Positions 53,201 to 64,000 of a DNA stretch of 64,000 nt are shown piece after piece. How positions within the stretch are numbered: the stretch's first letter is position 1; each line of letters starts with the position of its first letter. The translations under genes were made by a program, and so were the position numbers. A model generated the notes under the pieces. The model saw nothing but the letters and a program-made list of their open reading frames with translations, did not search any database and had not been told where the DNA came from. The DNA lies in the NCBI RefSeq assembly GCF_018139145.2, contig NC_059471.1:67280020-67344019 (forward strand), given 5' to 3'. Origin of the DNA: Gymnogyps californianus. Lineage: Eukaryota; Chordata; Aves; Accipitriformes; Cathartidae.

Positions 53201-54589
53201 TAGCAGACTATGCAATACGTTATTTTCAACCTAGCAAGAGCAAAACCAGCCAGTAAGATTTGGGGGCATTGATTGACCAACAGAATAACAGCCTGTCAAC
53301 CCCAAGGGGCAATTACAGTCCATTGCTGAATGACACAGTGCTGTGTTCTGATGGCTACTGTTACCCACCCACTGAGACGAAGTGAAATTTGGGTGCACCT
53401 GATTATGCTGATTATCTCAACTAGCTAGTTTGCTAGACCAAGTGATGAACCAAAGCCACAGAGGGCATGTGGGTGGGTAAGGCCCAATCTGCATCTGTGG
53501 GCTGAGCAGCTGCGCAGCACCTGTACTGCTTCGGGTGGGACTGTGCACCACACTGAACAGCCTCAGTGGTGGTGAGATTACAGGCCTCTTAGGAGCTCTT
53601 TGCCTAGATGGACAATGCCTAATTTTTTCTTCGAGATGAGCAATCATGCTGGACTCTGGTACATCTTGCTGTCAAACAATAAATGGATGTGGCATTAAAA
53701 CACCTGACAATAATGCTCATATCTGTGTAGGCTGACAATTAACATAGTCCTGCTGTCAGTAACATCCTCGTCTGCAATGAAGTTTATCAAGTCATAATCT
53801 CACCTTGCGTTCCTGGCAATACAAAACACCTTTATAAGACAGTAAGAATTAGCAATGTTGGAAAACCATAAAACTGAATGCAAAGCCTCAAGCTAAACAC
53901 CTTGGCAACCATGTCTGATGGAGTTACACAACATTATCACTTACATTTTGATTTTTTTTTTAAATATATAAGCTTATTTATTTTGTACAGCATCAGAATA
54001 CTTAAGAGTTATAGCTTCTGAATAAAATTTGAGAAAACAGCACAAAATTATTATATTGCACTCACAAAAAAAAGAGAGGAATCTCCACATCACATACTAT
54101 TCCCTCTCTAAGTATGAAGACAGAAAACAGTATCGCCATTTGAAAATTTGTACCATTTCTGGAACTCATACAAGTGAGGTCCAAACCATGTCAAGAACAA
54201 AATTTTAAGTTCTACTCATTAAACTTCAGATAGACAACTCAAAATACTAGTTCTTACATCACAAATGTTATTATCCATAATTTCAAATCAGTCCTTCTGT
54301 TCTGAAAAATGAGGCCAAATGTGTCCCAGAACTGGGCATCTGAGAACCACGGCACCCAGGATCACTAATATTTAAATAATCCATTGATTTCAAGCTGGTT
54401 TTCAGTTTCTGACTGTGCTGATTGGTCTGCTTAAACCCTGGATATTTTCAGGCTTTGAACATAGTAAAGAAAAGTCCTATACAGGCTTATCACTGTCACC
54501 CAGTTTCTTTCATACCATGGCCTAATGAATTAGAAAGAATTAGAAACCAGGTCTCTCTGATACTTTTTTTTTTTTTTTTTTAATTCCTC

Positions 54590-54740
54590 ACTCTGACTTG
54601 TATGACCTCAAGCAAGTCACATCCTTTCTGACACTTATTCTCACTGTATTCAAAGTGTGGGAGTGACAGTAGCTTACCTCAATATGGGGCTGCGATGCAT
54701 AACTAAATAGCCATGAAGTGCTCTACAACATGGAAAACAG
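54590..54740 (+). repeat. MIR-like SINE relic
   Basis: The core TTGTATGACCTCAAGCAAGT is followed by CTTACCTCAATATGGGGCTG and AGTGCTCTACAACA. These match the order of the MIR body (gtgaccttgggcaagt, acctacctcatagggttg, aagtgcttagcaca) with many substitutions. A T18 run stands just before it (54564-54581). Confidence 0.6.
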
Positions 54741-56833
54741 TATTAAGGCCACTGGCCGACAAAACCAGAAGTAGGATGTAGGAGTTCCCAGCACGCGGCT
54801 CAATGTTTAATCCACCAGATTACGTGGCCAATGGGGACAACTGCTAGAATGATAAAACTGATAGCTGGCACATTAAAATTGCTTTTTGACTACTAGTATT
54901 TGCATGATTCACTGCAAATCTTAACTCCTTAAAATTTCTTAAATTATTTTCCTTAAAATCAGAGAAAAACTGAGTAACATTGCGTAAATACTTATGATTA
55001 ACATAAATATTCTTTTTTCTCTTATAAATGAAAATGTAATTGTTTAGAAAAAGATACAACTGAGATACCACAAATGTAAAAAAATGCAAACACAAAAATA
55101 GTCCTTCATTTGGCTATCTTCACTTGCATAAGAATTTTTATAAAATATTTACAAATCTGCTCCCACTATTATGGAAAACAAAGCCCTCTTGCAGACTCCT
55201 TAACATAAAGACTGTGGAACATCTAAGTAAATGGATAAAATCAGAGTGCTGTTCATATTTACACTAGTTGTAATAAATGCTTACCATGGAGCCCAGAAAC
55301 AGCTTTTAACAGTTGGGCTCTTGTAAAGATACAAACAGCGGAAGTGATAAACTATACAAACAATTACAAACAGAGAACATGCTTTCCAGCAAATATTGTG
55401 CTCCTCATCTCTCCAAAAGCTGGAGCTGCCTGCAAACCTTTCTGTTATGAGTTCACAGCTTACATTACCAGTGCTGTCCTAGAAAGCACCCCGGTCTAAA
55501 AAGCTTCCACAAGCTCACTCTGTGTAAATATTGTAACAAAATAAACAATGCAGAAGCTTATCCAAGTATTGGCCTTCTTCAACTGATAAATTACAAAGGG
55601 AAAGTTTTGATATCCTGCAGGAAATAAACACTAAATCTATTGTTTTAAAGTCACTGTCATAAGAGGCTTCGGGGTAAGAAGAAAGGGAGACCAGGGTAAA
55701 CAGAATAGACCTCAAAGTTAAAAGGCTGTTAAAAGCCTTTTCATCACCATTAGCATTGAAATGTGGCATTAGAGAGGATCAATATTTTACAGGAGAATGT
55801 TACAGACTGAACAAGCTGTCATGAGGCTTTCTTTGCATCCCATGCACAACAGTGTATTATTTGTTTCTCCAAATAAACAGAAAACCTAACCTTGAATGTA
55901 TTTTCACATATGCTTCACTACACACAACCACACTACATGTTGGAATGAGTGCGCATTATAAGTTTCATTTTCTGACCTAGTATGTGCAGACCTGCATGCA
56001 GACTGAAAATCCAAGACATTATGTCCAACCCTACCACACAGCAGTATCTAAGCAGCATTTCCCCTTGCTGACATTCATGTCTGTGGCCTCCTAAGCAAAT
56101 ACTGTGGTTCGGAAGTGACCTGTAATATATACTTACAAGAAAAAAAAAAGAAAAAAAAGTAACTGATTTATATTGACTTGATATCCTGCTACATCTTTTT
56201 AACTTCTTGCTTTGTTACAATGACTGTTTTCACAAGACCTAATATTGTAATACAAAATAGAATCTGCTTCAAAAGAGGGTGAGTACAAAAAAAGAGGAGT
56301 CTCACTGTACCAAAATCTGCAAAGTACCAAACCCTAAATGGAGCTGAAGTGATACAATTATCAGCATTCCCATGGTTTGAAGCAGGGCCTAGAAATCTGG
56401 CAAGAAGTGGGGTTTTTTTGTCCGAGATGTACTTGTTGCCATTCCTGTGACAACCTGCCTACGTAATTATTTAAAACAGTACCTGCAGATACTTTTTTTC
56501 AAGCTGGCTCCGCTCCCTGAGGAACCAACAGTTATTTATAGGGTTTTGAAGTTATTTGATACTTGAGATAACCACACCTCTCCTTGTACCAGTGACCCTG
56601 ATAGTTCACATAGTTTTAATTATTTCTCTAGGCAGAATCCTGGCCCCATTGATTTATGCACACTCGTAATTCACCCTACACACACACAAGTTGCAAATAT
56701 CACTGAAACCTAAACCATACTAATGACCAACGGTTCCTTTTTGTAGGGAAGCAACACATCTGTCCTAGAGCCATGGAACCCATAAAGCTGCCATGGCCCT
56801 GTTACAAATACTCCTTTGCCATGATAATCTCAC

Positions 56834-56928
56834 CTGTACTTCTGAATCAGCATCAACATGCTGGAGTTGAAACCAGGTGTCTCTGTTATGATACTTCTGC
56901 AGGTCTTCTTTCTGTATAGCTACCTTTC
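56834..56928 (-). CDS. RASA2: RASA2 exon A: end of first C2 domain
   Basis: This 95-nt exon reads (G)[10 protein letters not shown], then [21 protein letters not shown] up to the donor. It covers the last strands of C2A, the lipid-binding domain that helps bring GAP1 proteins to membranes. The acceptor is TTTCCAG and the donor is CAG followed by GTGAGA. The exon starts with two bases of a split glycine codon, so the preceding exon should end in one base. It is the most 5' RASA2 exon I could find. The preceding C2A exons were not found between 56929 and 64000. Confidence 0.95.
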
Positions 56929-58178
56929 CTGGAAATAAAACAAACCAGAAGCACAGTTTAAGACATGCTATAGCTCCCCCAAAGTACATTTCCATCAAAA
57001 ACAAGTTTTAAAACAATGATTTAAGGACTGTCCTATTCAAGAAAGACTTCAGAGTAAGGAAAGATTTCTTCAGGGCATACTTCTTTACGCAATACATAAT
57101 TGTTTCTGATGAGCAGCTTTTTCCACTTCGTATCATGAAAGACTTCAAAATTCCTAATGTCATACTCAGCTAACAGACTGAAGTGCTGGGCTCTGTGGAT
57201 AAGCTTGTAAGTATGCTTATAGTAAAAATATCATTATTACTTCTTTGACATGACAATTAAGCTTGTGGGATGAAAAGCTCGAAGATTGTTGGAGAGAGAT
57301 TTGAGGCAGATGTCTATAACAAACCCAAAAGAAAGTTCCATGCATGGGGTTATTGCTAACAATATTTTAGGATAAGGCTTTTCACTATATAGTTTTGTAG
57401 AAGGGCCGCAACTAGAGATGTCAAGTCACAGCACATTCCCAGATGTGCATTTTGAGGCCCTGTCGACCTAACTCCCTCACTCAAATCTTGCAGAGTTTGC
57501 ATTCCGCAACCCAGAGCCACCCAAGTACTACCCCTGATGTACAGAGAAAAAAAACACCACAGCAGAGCTTCTCCCCCTCACCTTTTTAACACCTTCTTAC
57601 CCCTACCAAATTAGCTGTTTTGGTAGTTATGGCAACAGCAGCCAGTTCCTTGCTGTGAACTAATGTACATGCACGCTAAGGGCTAATATATATGTAAAGC
57701 TGAAACTTTTATCTTGCCCAGCCTCTCTCAGGCATTATGTAAAGCACTCTCTGAGGGGCAATGAAACTTTTTCCAAGTGTCTTTCTTTGTACATATAAAG
57801 CAGAGCATGTCATGCCTGGGGAGCATGTGATCCTCAGAAAGCAGCTTTGGGCTGGGCGGTTCCCCAGGCACTGAGCAAAGCAGCGTGTTCAAAACGAAAG
57901 AATCCAGGACAGTCAGAGATGTTCACGAGGCTCAAGAAAGCTGGTTTTTGGCAATGTGGTTTGGTAGCAGACTTTCTCTGCTAGAGTAAGTTGCTCGCAC
58001 ACAGTTTGCAACCACTGCTTTGCTACAGAAACACAGACTTTAACCAAACCCTACTAGATAAAATACACCAATGGACACAGTCTTAGCGGGAGAGAGATTT
58101 CCGAGGCTTCCCAAACCCACGCAGTTTGGCCAGAGGTCAGTAATACGTTACCCCAGCAAATGTTAACAGAACAATTTA

Positions 58179-58240
58179 CCAAAAAAAAACCCACCCCCAA
58201 AAAACCCACAACCAACCAACCAAAAAAAAAAAACCCACCA
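58179..58240. repeat. A/C simple stretch with CCAA repeats
   Basis: Runs of A alternate with CCC blocks and an imperfect (CCAA)n core. It is a low-complexity tract. Confidence 0.7.
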
Positions 58241-59069
58241 CACAATGGAAGACTATGAAAATAGCAAACACAAAGTGTTTCCCCTTCTGAAATCTAAAAG
58301 CTTACAAAAGTCCCAGCAGTAAGTTATTACACCCCAGTGTTCCCTCAAATTTTGGCCTTTTCGTTTAGCTGTTGTTGGATGGCTCCACCCAGCCCTCCTG
58401 TTTGCTGGGCTGCTTCACATACCCTGCTGCAGCTGCTGCTGCATTCTTCCGTCACCCTCGGGCTGCTTCTGGTGACAGTTTCCAGATTTCCAGTCCTGGT
58501 TTCTAAACGACTCTGCCATCCTTCCACAGCTGCCCTCCATAGTATCTGCCAGGGTTTCTGCTCTGGCTTCCACAGAGCTGCTGACCCATTACTCCCAAGT
58601 CTTGCTCATTCTGCCCTCAGCACTCTCCTCCCCCTGCTTGTCCTTTAGAGACTACCAGATCCATCTCCTGGCAAATATTAAACTAGAGATTAACAAGGCA
58701 GATTCATTACCAGGCTCTTTATTGGATATGCAGAGCAAATGACTTGAAACTTCTTATCAAAGCAGTAACTAAATTACACAAACCTACAAAGTAGTATGGC
58801 AGAAAGGGTAAATAAGACATATGAACTGTGCGGAACAGAGGACACCAAGTTACGCTGCTGAGAATCTCTGTAATGATGGCTGTGTATTTTCAAAGCTTCT
58901 ACTTTTATTCTTCAACCACAGCAGTTTGTGGACAACCTAGTTTCTCTAAAACATTTTGAGAGAGGAATACATGTAAACACATGACCTTCCAATAATTGCT
59001 TTGGACCTCACTTGAAATTGTTTACTTTCACCGCTTGCTGTTCTCACTGTACCCTTTAATCTCTTGCAG

Positions 59070-59290
59070 AAATCCTCCACCCGACTGCAGTGTATCACGC
59101 ACTTCCCAAACACTGTTGCCAGCAGTCTCATTCACAGTCACCTCCCGTGCAGGGAACGTCCTTGCGGAAAACTCAAGGACGATTTCACGAACATCTGCAC
59201 CTGTACGTAGCATAAATGGTGTTATCACTGTCCCCTCTATCAGCAGGGAGTTCCACTGCTCTTTACATCAAGGATGGCAAGATAACCCAG
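59070..59290 (+). other. CpG-dense block with exon-like borders, unassigned
   Basis: The left border is a strong acceptor-like sequence (CCCTTTAATCTCTTGCAG) and the right border a near-perfect donor (AACCCAG followed by GTGAGT), both on the plus strand. One plus-strand frame is open across all 221 bp (RNPPPDCSVSRTSQTLL at the start, CSLHQGWQDNP at the end), and a minus-strand frame is open through most of it. About eight CpGs fall within some 140 bp, far above the surrounding intron. I do not recognise the protein or a repeat. It could be an exon of an antisense transcript, a conserved regulatory element or an unknown mobile element. Confidence 0.3.
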
Positions 59291-59615
59291 GTGAGTCTGA
59301 CTGCACAGTCAGTACATAATTGCAGCATAAAGTGTTTGGAGGCAATTGTACATGCCTCCAGCTCCAAGAGGGTTAACATGGTGGTACAACTGTTTTGATT
59401 AGGAAACTGTTTGAACAGCACTGTTTGCTCTGCACACAAGCAAGTCTTATTAATGAGTGAAACTTATTGACTGGGCTGGCTCGGATCCAGGGTTTTTCAC
59501 TGCATACCAAATGATCCACAAAGGAGAAAAATCTACTGGGAAAAAAAAACCTGGGGGGGAGAGTAAAAGAGCCTACACTTTGGCTAGTCTAAACATACAC
59601 AAAGATATATTACTG

Positions 59616-59643
59616 ATAGGGCAGATTGTTTGATCTGCCCTAT
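59616..59643. repeat. 11-bp inverted repeat, 6-nt loop
   Basis: ATAGGGCAGAT and ATCTGCCCTAT are exact reverse complements separated by TGTTTG. In RNA the stem extends by a G-U and a U-A pair. Confidence 0.85.
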
Positions 59644-62600
59644 TAAACAATTCTCTGTGTACAGGAGCACCCTGCACAATTTCTGTTTATAACTCTTCGC
59701 CTGCACCGGCCATGTCCATATGCTCACCCAATCCACACTCCTCCTCCTCATCTCCAGGCCCACATAAGCCACAGTGCACGTGCTGAGCACCGTCAGGTCC
59801 TGCCCTCCTCTATACAGTCACTGCTCTGCCACCAGCTGACCTCCATCTGACCTGGCTCAACCAACTTCTAGCCTCACCAGAACTAGGTTAAAGCTAGGCC
59901 AATAATCACAAGCTGTTGGCACCTGTCATTTGACCTGACACTACACAATAAGGGCCTACAATTCTCCTTGAAGATAAACCTGACACAAGAGGTCAGAAAA
60001 GTTTACCACCACTCATTTACAGGACGTTTTCCTCTTTGCGGTTCTTCAGCTCGCTCCCAAACTCAAGCCCATTGTCTTGTGCTCTTTCTCAAGACTTGGG
60101 TGGCTGCCAGGCAGCGGTGAGAGAGACTCCAAAACTTGCACCTGAGGCACCCAGCCACTCCCGGTTTCCTCAGAGCCGCACCAGGCTGCAGAGAGTCTGG
60201 ATCTGTTTAAGCTTTTAGACACTGTATGGGAGGAGGCAGGAAACAGCAGAGCATGCTGAACAGTATAAGGTGTAATTTCAAAACTTAGTTAAGTTTACAT
60301 TTTAAAAAGTTAGATTCTCAGCAATAAGACCAGCAACGATGAGGTAAAAGCATTCTTCTCATCTGAAATAATTTCTTTCTGAAGTCTGACATTTACCAGG
60401 ACCTCAGGTTGGGGGAGCGTAGGGAAACCCCACACACTCCTGCATGTTTTTCACCCATATGGCAGCAATTTCCCTACATCCCCCAGTTCAGACTGAACAG
60501 ATCTTCACTGGCACATTTAAATCCTAAGCCCTGTGTTCAAAACAGATGCGACATGCCACACCTGACCCCTTCCTTCTATGAATCTCTCTTTAGAGAAAAA
60601 AGAATCTACCAGCAACCTATTATTTCAAACATGTGGCCAGCTCATGGATGAATGACATTACTACCTAGGCCCTGGATGGTCCTAAGGGTGCAAATTCCAC
60701 TTTACGATCCCTGCTGCAAAATGATTAAAGAGCCTCCTACCTTCCCCACCCATGCACCCCTGTCCTTGCAGCAAGCTGTACTGAAACTGTTGAGGAATCC
60801 GATCCAAATTAAAAAACACCTAACAATAAAACTAAACATTCTGGGGGAGGAGAAGGAAAGAAGAAATAAGTTTCAGGGGTCATATGTGGGTGTTGTTGGC
60901 ATTTTTAACACACAGATCATTTCAACTGACCTGTTCTACAGCTTCGCCACTCAAGGGTCACATTAACACAGCTAGAAGACAGAAGATGGCAGAAGGTCAA
61001 TAATTTGGGCACAGAGGCAGAAATATGCAACAGAGATGGGTAGGGATTTCTGACCTCACCGCTTGGTAAAGTGTTTGTGGAAGCACCACACCCTCAGTGC
61101 CTGTCCCTCACTGGAGTTTCAAAAGCTCTTCCAGGCAAGTCAACGCAGCCCATTAGCTTGTCCCTGGACGTGTCTGGGCTTGTTATTTCAGAGTCTAACA
61201 TTTCCATACAAAGACTAACAGAGTTGATAATTTGGCTCAGGCATTCTCCAACCAATCGCAACTACCTTCTGTCTGGATTACCTGTTGGTGACAAAAGGAT
61301 TAGGCACTAGTTTGAGGATTACATCTCACCTTTTAATACTCATTTGCCAGTTTGCAGTGTGTGTACCTCACAGCTGAGATATGTGAATATTTATGTCAGA
61401 TGCTAGATTAGTAGAAGATATATTCCTTTACTGATAGGTAAATAGGATAGGAGTTTGTAATTTTAAAAGGGCACAAAGCTCTACCTGAAAAATGATCCAA
61501 CAGTTATTTTGCAGAACCCTAAAACCAGAGCATTTCAGGAGCTCTTGTATCTTTTCTTTAGGTTATCTTTATCTTGGAATACTTGCACAGTGGAAACCAC
61601 AGAACTTCGCATATTGCTGCCAAGTGAGCTGAAGCAATAGAATGTAATATTTTTAATACAACGTCCTCCATTAACACTGACTGCAGTATAGTTAATTTAT
61701 AGCAAAGGGTTAGGTCTCAGTCACATGTTAAAAGGCCCCAAACACCTAATTAATTCAGTCTTCTCTCAGCTCTGAGCAGAGACTACTTTGCCTCCTATGT
61801 GCTGCAATATTAGGCAGTAAGAAGACCTGGAAGCTAGTTCAGAAGTTGCTTCATGCTAGTATACTAAGTGCACAGACACACTATATCAGTGAATTCATTT
61901 AAAATAACTGATATGAAGGTGCACAAGGAGAGTCACTTTCAATAGCTGGAAAGACTAAGGACAAATCCGAATCTATTTTAATCAACTTTTTAGGCTGTGA
62001 AAGCCTTATGAAACTTCAGTTACCTTGAAATCTCCAACCAAAAAGCACCACTGCTATTCCAGACTACGTGGAATTTTATAATTATCTGTTTCAAATGTTA
62101 TTTGTCATCAAATAAAAGAACAGAAACTTTGCAAGACAAAAAGGGCTAGATGCCTGCCTTGTTCAAGAACAACATAAATTCACTCACCCCTCCCATAACA
62201 CAGAAAAAGACTGAAACAAGCAATCTCCCTTGAGAGATTAGAATGATAAGGATGAGAATTAGGGGCAATATAAGGCTTCAGAGCCTTAGAAGCAGCAGAA
62301 TGGCTCCCTCTTGGCTCCTGTGCAGTGCACCATGAAGCACAAGCACTACTAGACCGTCTGCTACCATGGGTAAGAATTAGTGCTGATAATGGCAGAACAC
62401 TTCCAGCACAGCAGTGGTGCATCCTAAACAGAGTACTGATGTGTACTATATTCACAACCCCAGCTTTGTTTGGTTTTTGAATAACTAGTCCAAATATAAT
62501 ATCACTTATGAAACCCATTTTTCCCCTTCATGGGATTTATCTTGGATGATAAGCCAGAGAAAAGTAGGCTGTGGATAAGATGTACCTTCTATCCTTAAAA

Positions 62601-62729
62601 GAAGCAAGCTGCAGCATTGCATGGACTATCCTCTATGAGGGTAGTTTTGCTGGCCACAATCCTAAAGATCTCACCTGGCTTACATGGCAATTTCTACTCT
62701 CCCTTCCTATTAAAAAAACAAACAAACAA

Positions 62730-62758
62730 CCCCCCCCCCAAAAACCCCCACCCTACCC
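62730..62758 (-). repeat. G-quadruplex motif on the RASA2 sense strand
   Basis: The plus strand is C-rich. On the minus strand it reads G3-TA-G3-T-G5-T5-G10, a canonical four-run motif that would appear in RASA2 pre-mRNA. Confidence 0.75.
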
Positions 62759-64000
62759 AACCACACCTCTGGTATCAATTCTCTGCCAGCTGCTCTCTGG
62801 GCCCTTAAAATGTCCACATATTTGAGAAAGGTGGTATAGCCCGTGGCTGGTTGCAATGGGAGAGCAGTCCTAAAATCTAGACTTGCAGTCACTGTTCTCT
62901 GCCTTACAGTAGGCACCAAGACCCTGACCATGCTGCCTGCACTGAACAATCATCTCCTTCATCCCCTCCATCACCAGTCCCTTCCAGGTACTGCCAGCAG
63001 AAGCCACTGCTACTGCATCTTCTTCACAGTCCCAGTCTTTGCTTAGTTCAAGCGAGGCATAAACCAGACAGAGACTGCTTAACATCTGCTAGTGCTGAGA
63101 CAAGCCAAGTACTGCAGAAAATACAGAAAGCCCAGCTCAAACTATAGCAGTCAGAGGTAAGCTGGGAGAATGGATCTATGGTGATATTCCAAATACAGAT
63201 AGTACTAACGCTGTCATTTGGTAAGGAGGAGAGTTGCATAAAAGGACAGTTGAGGTTCTAGCACATTATGCTCAGTAGTTTTGTTTATAATATGTGTACT
63301 TGTAGGAGGAAAAAGGAAAAATATGTATTTTTGAAAGCTCAACTTTGTTTTCCTGCTTTTGTGACCATCTGTTATGTTAAAAGATATTGTGAGTGCATCT
63401 TAACAATTTATTCTATGCAGAAAGTATTTATTTTAGGCTTTCTATGCAACTGTAGAGAATCTTCTCAGGATAATTCTAGTTTACAGCTTCTCGAGACTTG
63501 TCATTGTGGGACAGAGTCATCTGTTTCCTTTATTTCATTAGTAGCTATATTTATACCATACTGAGTAGCTATTATTCCCATGTCATCCAACAGTATATCA
63601 CGGAAACAGTAAACCAAGTTGTGACTGCTGCCTAAGCCATGGTTGGGGTGGAAGAAACAGAGGAGCACAATTTTCTATTAAAATCTTGACCTCTGCTTCG
63701 CACTGTATTGGAAGATCTTTCCTTTACTTAGCTAGCAAGAAGCATAGTTTAGCATGGATGATTCTTTTTCAGTTTTTCTTTTAAACCAATAAAGTAATCA
63801 AAAGGTGATGCTTCAGCTACATTTGGCAACAGTTACCTAATAACGGCAGGTGGTTTGCTTGGATGTTTGGTAATAAATGGTAGCAACTCTAGAAACGCAC
63901 CTCCTCAGCTTTGGAAGTAGTCATTAACAAAGGCACAGTCACCTCAAACATGCAAGCCTCAAACAGCTTTCAATTCCAGGGTGCTTTCATTCTGTGAGAG

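Larger units (their letters stand above)
44128..56833 (-). other. RASA2 intron A-B, 12.7 kb
   Basis: This intron contains two MIR-like relics (about 47305-47470 and 54590-54740), a T18 run at 54564-54581 and an inverted repeat at 50225-50250. No exon is missing between A and B, because SEVQ joins GKVH directly as in the family. Confidence 0.88.
904..56928 (-). other. RASA2: RASA2 (GAP1m) gene, internal part: 13 coding exons and their introns
   Basis: RASA2 is a cytosolic to membrane Ras GTPase-activating protein of the GAP1 family (C2A-C2B-RasGAP-PH-Btk). It speeds GTP hydrolysis on Ras and so turns Ras signalling off. Thirteen minus-strand exons splice in frame into about 438 residues. In order they give the end of C2A ([19 protein letters not shown]), C2B ([39 protein letters not shown]) and RasGAP (NTIFRGNSL arginine finger, [31 protein letters not shown]). 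Intron phases agree at all twelve junctions. RASA2 was preferred to the paralogue RASA3 because, as I recall the sequences, RASA3 has a GSWGSLSKSK stretch where this gene reads GSLSKSK, and the C2B and GAP residues follow RASA2. Both ends are missing: no start codon, promoter, PH domain or stop codon is in the window. All catalytic motifs that should be present are intact, so there is no sign of a pseudogene. Confidence 0.96.
56929..64000 (-). other. RASA2 intron upstream of exon A (partial, 7.1 kb)
   Basis: No C2A exon coding the stretch before GKVAIQKED was found here, so this is probably one intron that continues past 64000. It holds a C/A-rich simple stretch at 58179-58240, a CpG-dense block at 59070-59290, an inverted repeat at 59616-59643 and a C-rich tract at 62730-62758. 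Open frames at 58337-58648 and 60652-60966 show no family signature. Confidence 0.75.

Noticed and set aside
904..56928. RASA3 or a RASA2 processed pseudogene
   Set aside because: Introns are present, so it is not processed. The GSLSKSK segment lacks the extra residues of RASA3, and no stop or frameshift interrupts any exon.
57030..57190. Possible second CR1 fragment
   Set aside because: TTCTTTACGCAATACATAATT recalls CR1, but the flanking order of CR1 motifs is absent.
58337..58648. Leucine/serine-rich 103-codon frame
   Set aside because: Comes from a CT-rich stretch; no conserved motif, and the reverse strand is also open over much of it.

Overview
The window is a vertebrate chromosomal segment, almost certainly from a bird, or at least a sauropsid. 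It holds the middle part of one split gene, RASA2 (GAP1m, a Ras GTPase-activating protein), read on the minus strand. Thirteen consecutive coding exons can be read between 56928 and 904. Every exon has splice sites and every junction keeps the reading frame. Together they encode about 438 residues: the end of the first C2 domain, the whole second C2 domain, and most of the RasGAP catalytic domain, including the arginine finger and the FLR motif. The promoter, the start codon and the first C2 exons lie to the right (>64000). The rest of the RasGAP domain, the PH/Btk module and the stop codon lie to the left (<1). The organism call rests on the near absence of interspersed repeats, a worn sauropsid-type CR1 3' end, a few MIR-like relics and one solo LTR. 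No Alu, B1/B2 or L1 was seen.

Layout from right to left, which is the direction of transcription: about 7 kb of upstream intron (56929-64000) with a CpG-dense unexplained block; exon A (C2A end); a 12.7 kb intron; exon B; a 24.4 kb intron carrying an LTR, a CR1 fragment and most of the G-rich tracts; exon C with a GC rather than GT donor; introns of 2.8, 4.3 and 4.0 kb around exons D, E and F; then a compact block of eight exons (F to M, 8336-904) coding the end of C2B and the RasGAP core.

No second protein-coding gene, tRNA, rRNA or CRISPR array was found. The long reading frames that do not match RASA2 exons look like chance intronic frames. The items most worth a second look are a 221-bp CpG-dense block at 59070-59290 framed by strong plus-strand splice signals and open in frame, the GC-AG intron after exon C, a 28-bp perfect palindrome at 17345, three hairpins, and several G-quadruplex motifs. 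No clearly new biological system is visible.
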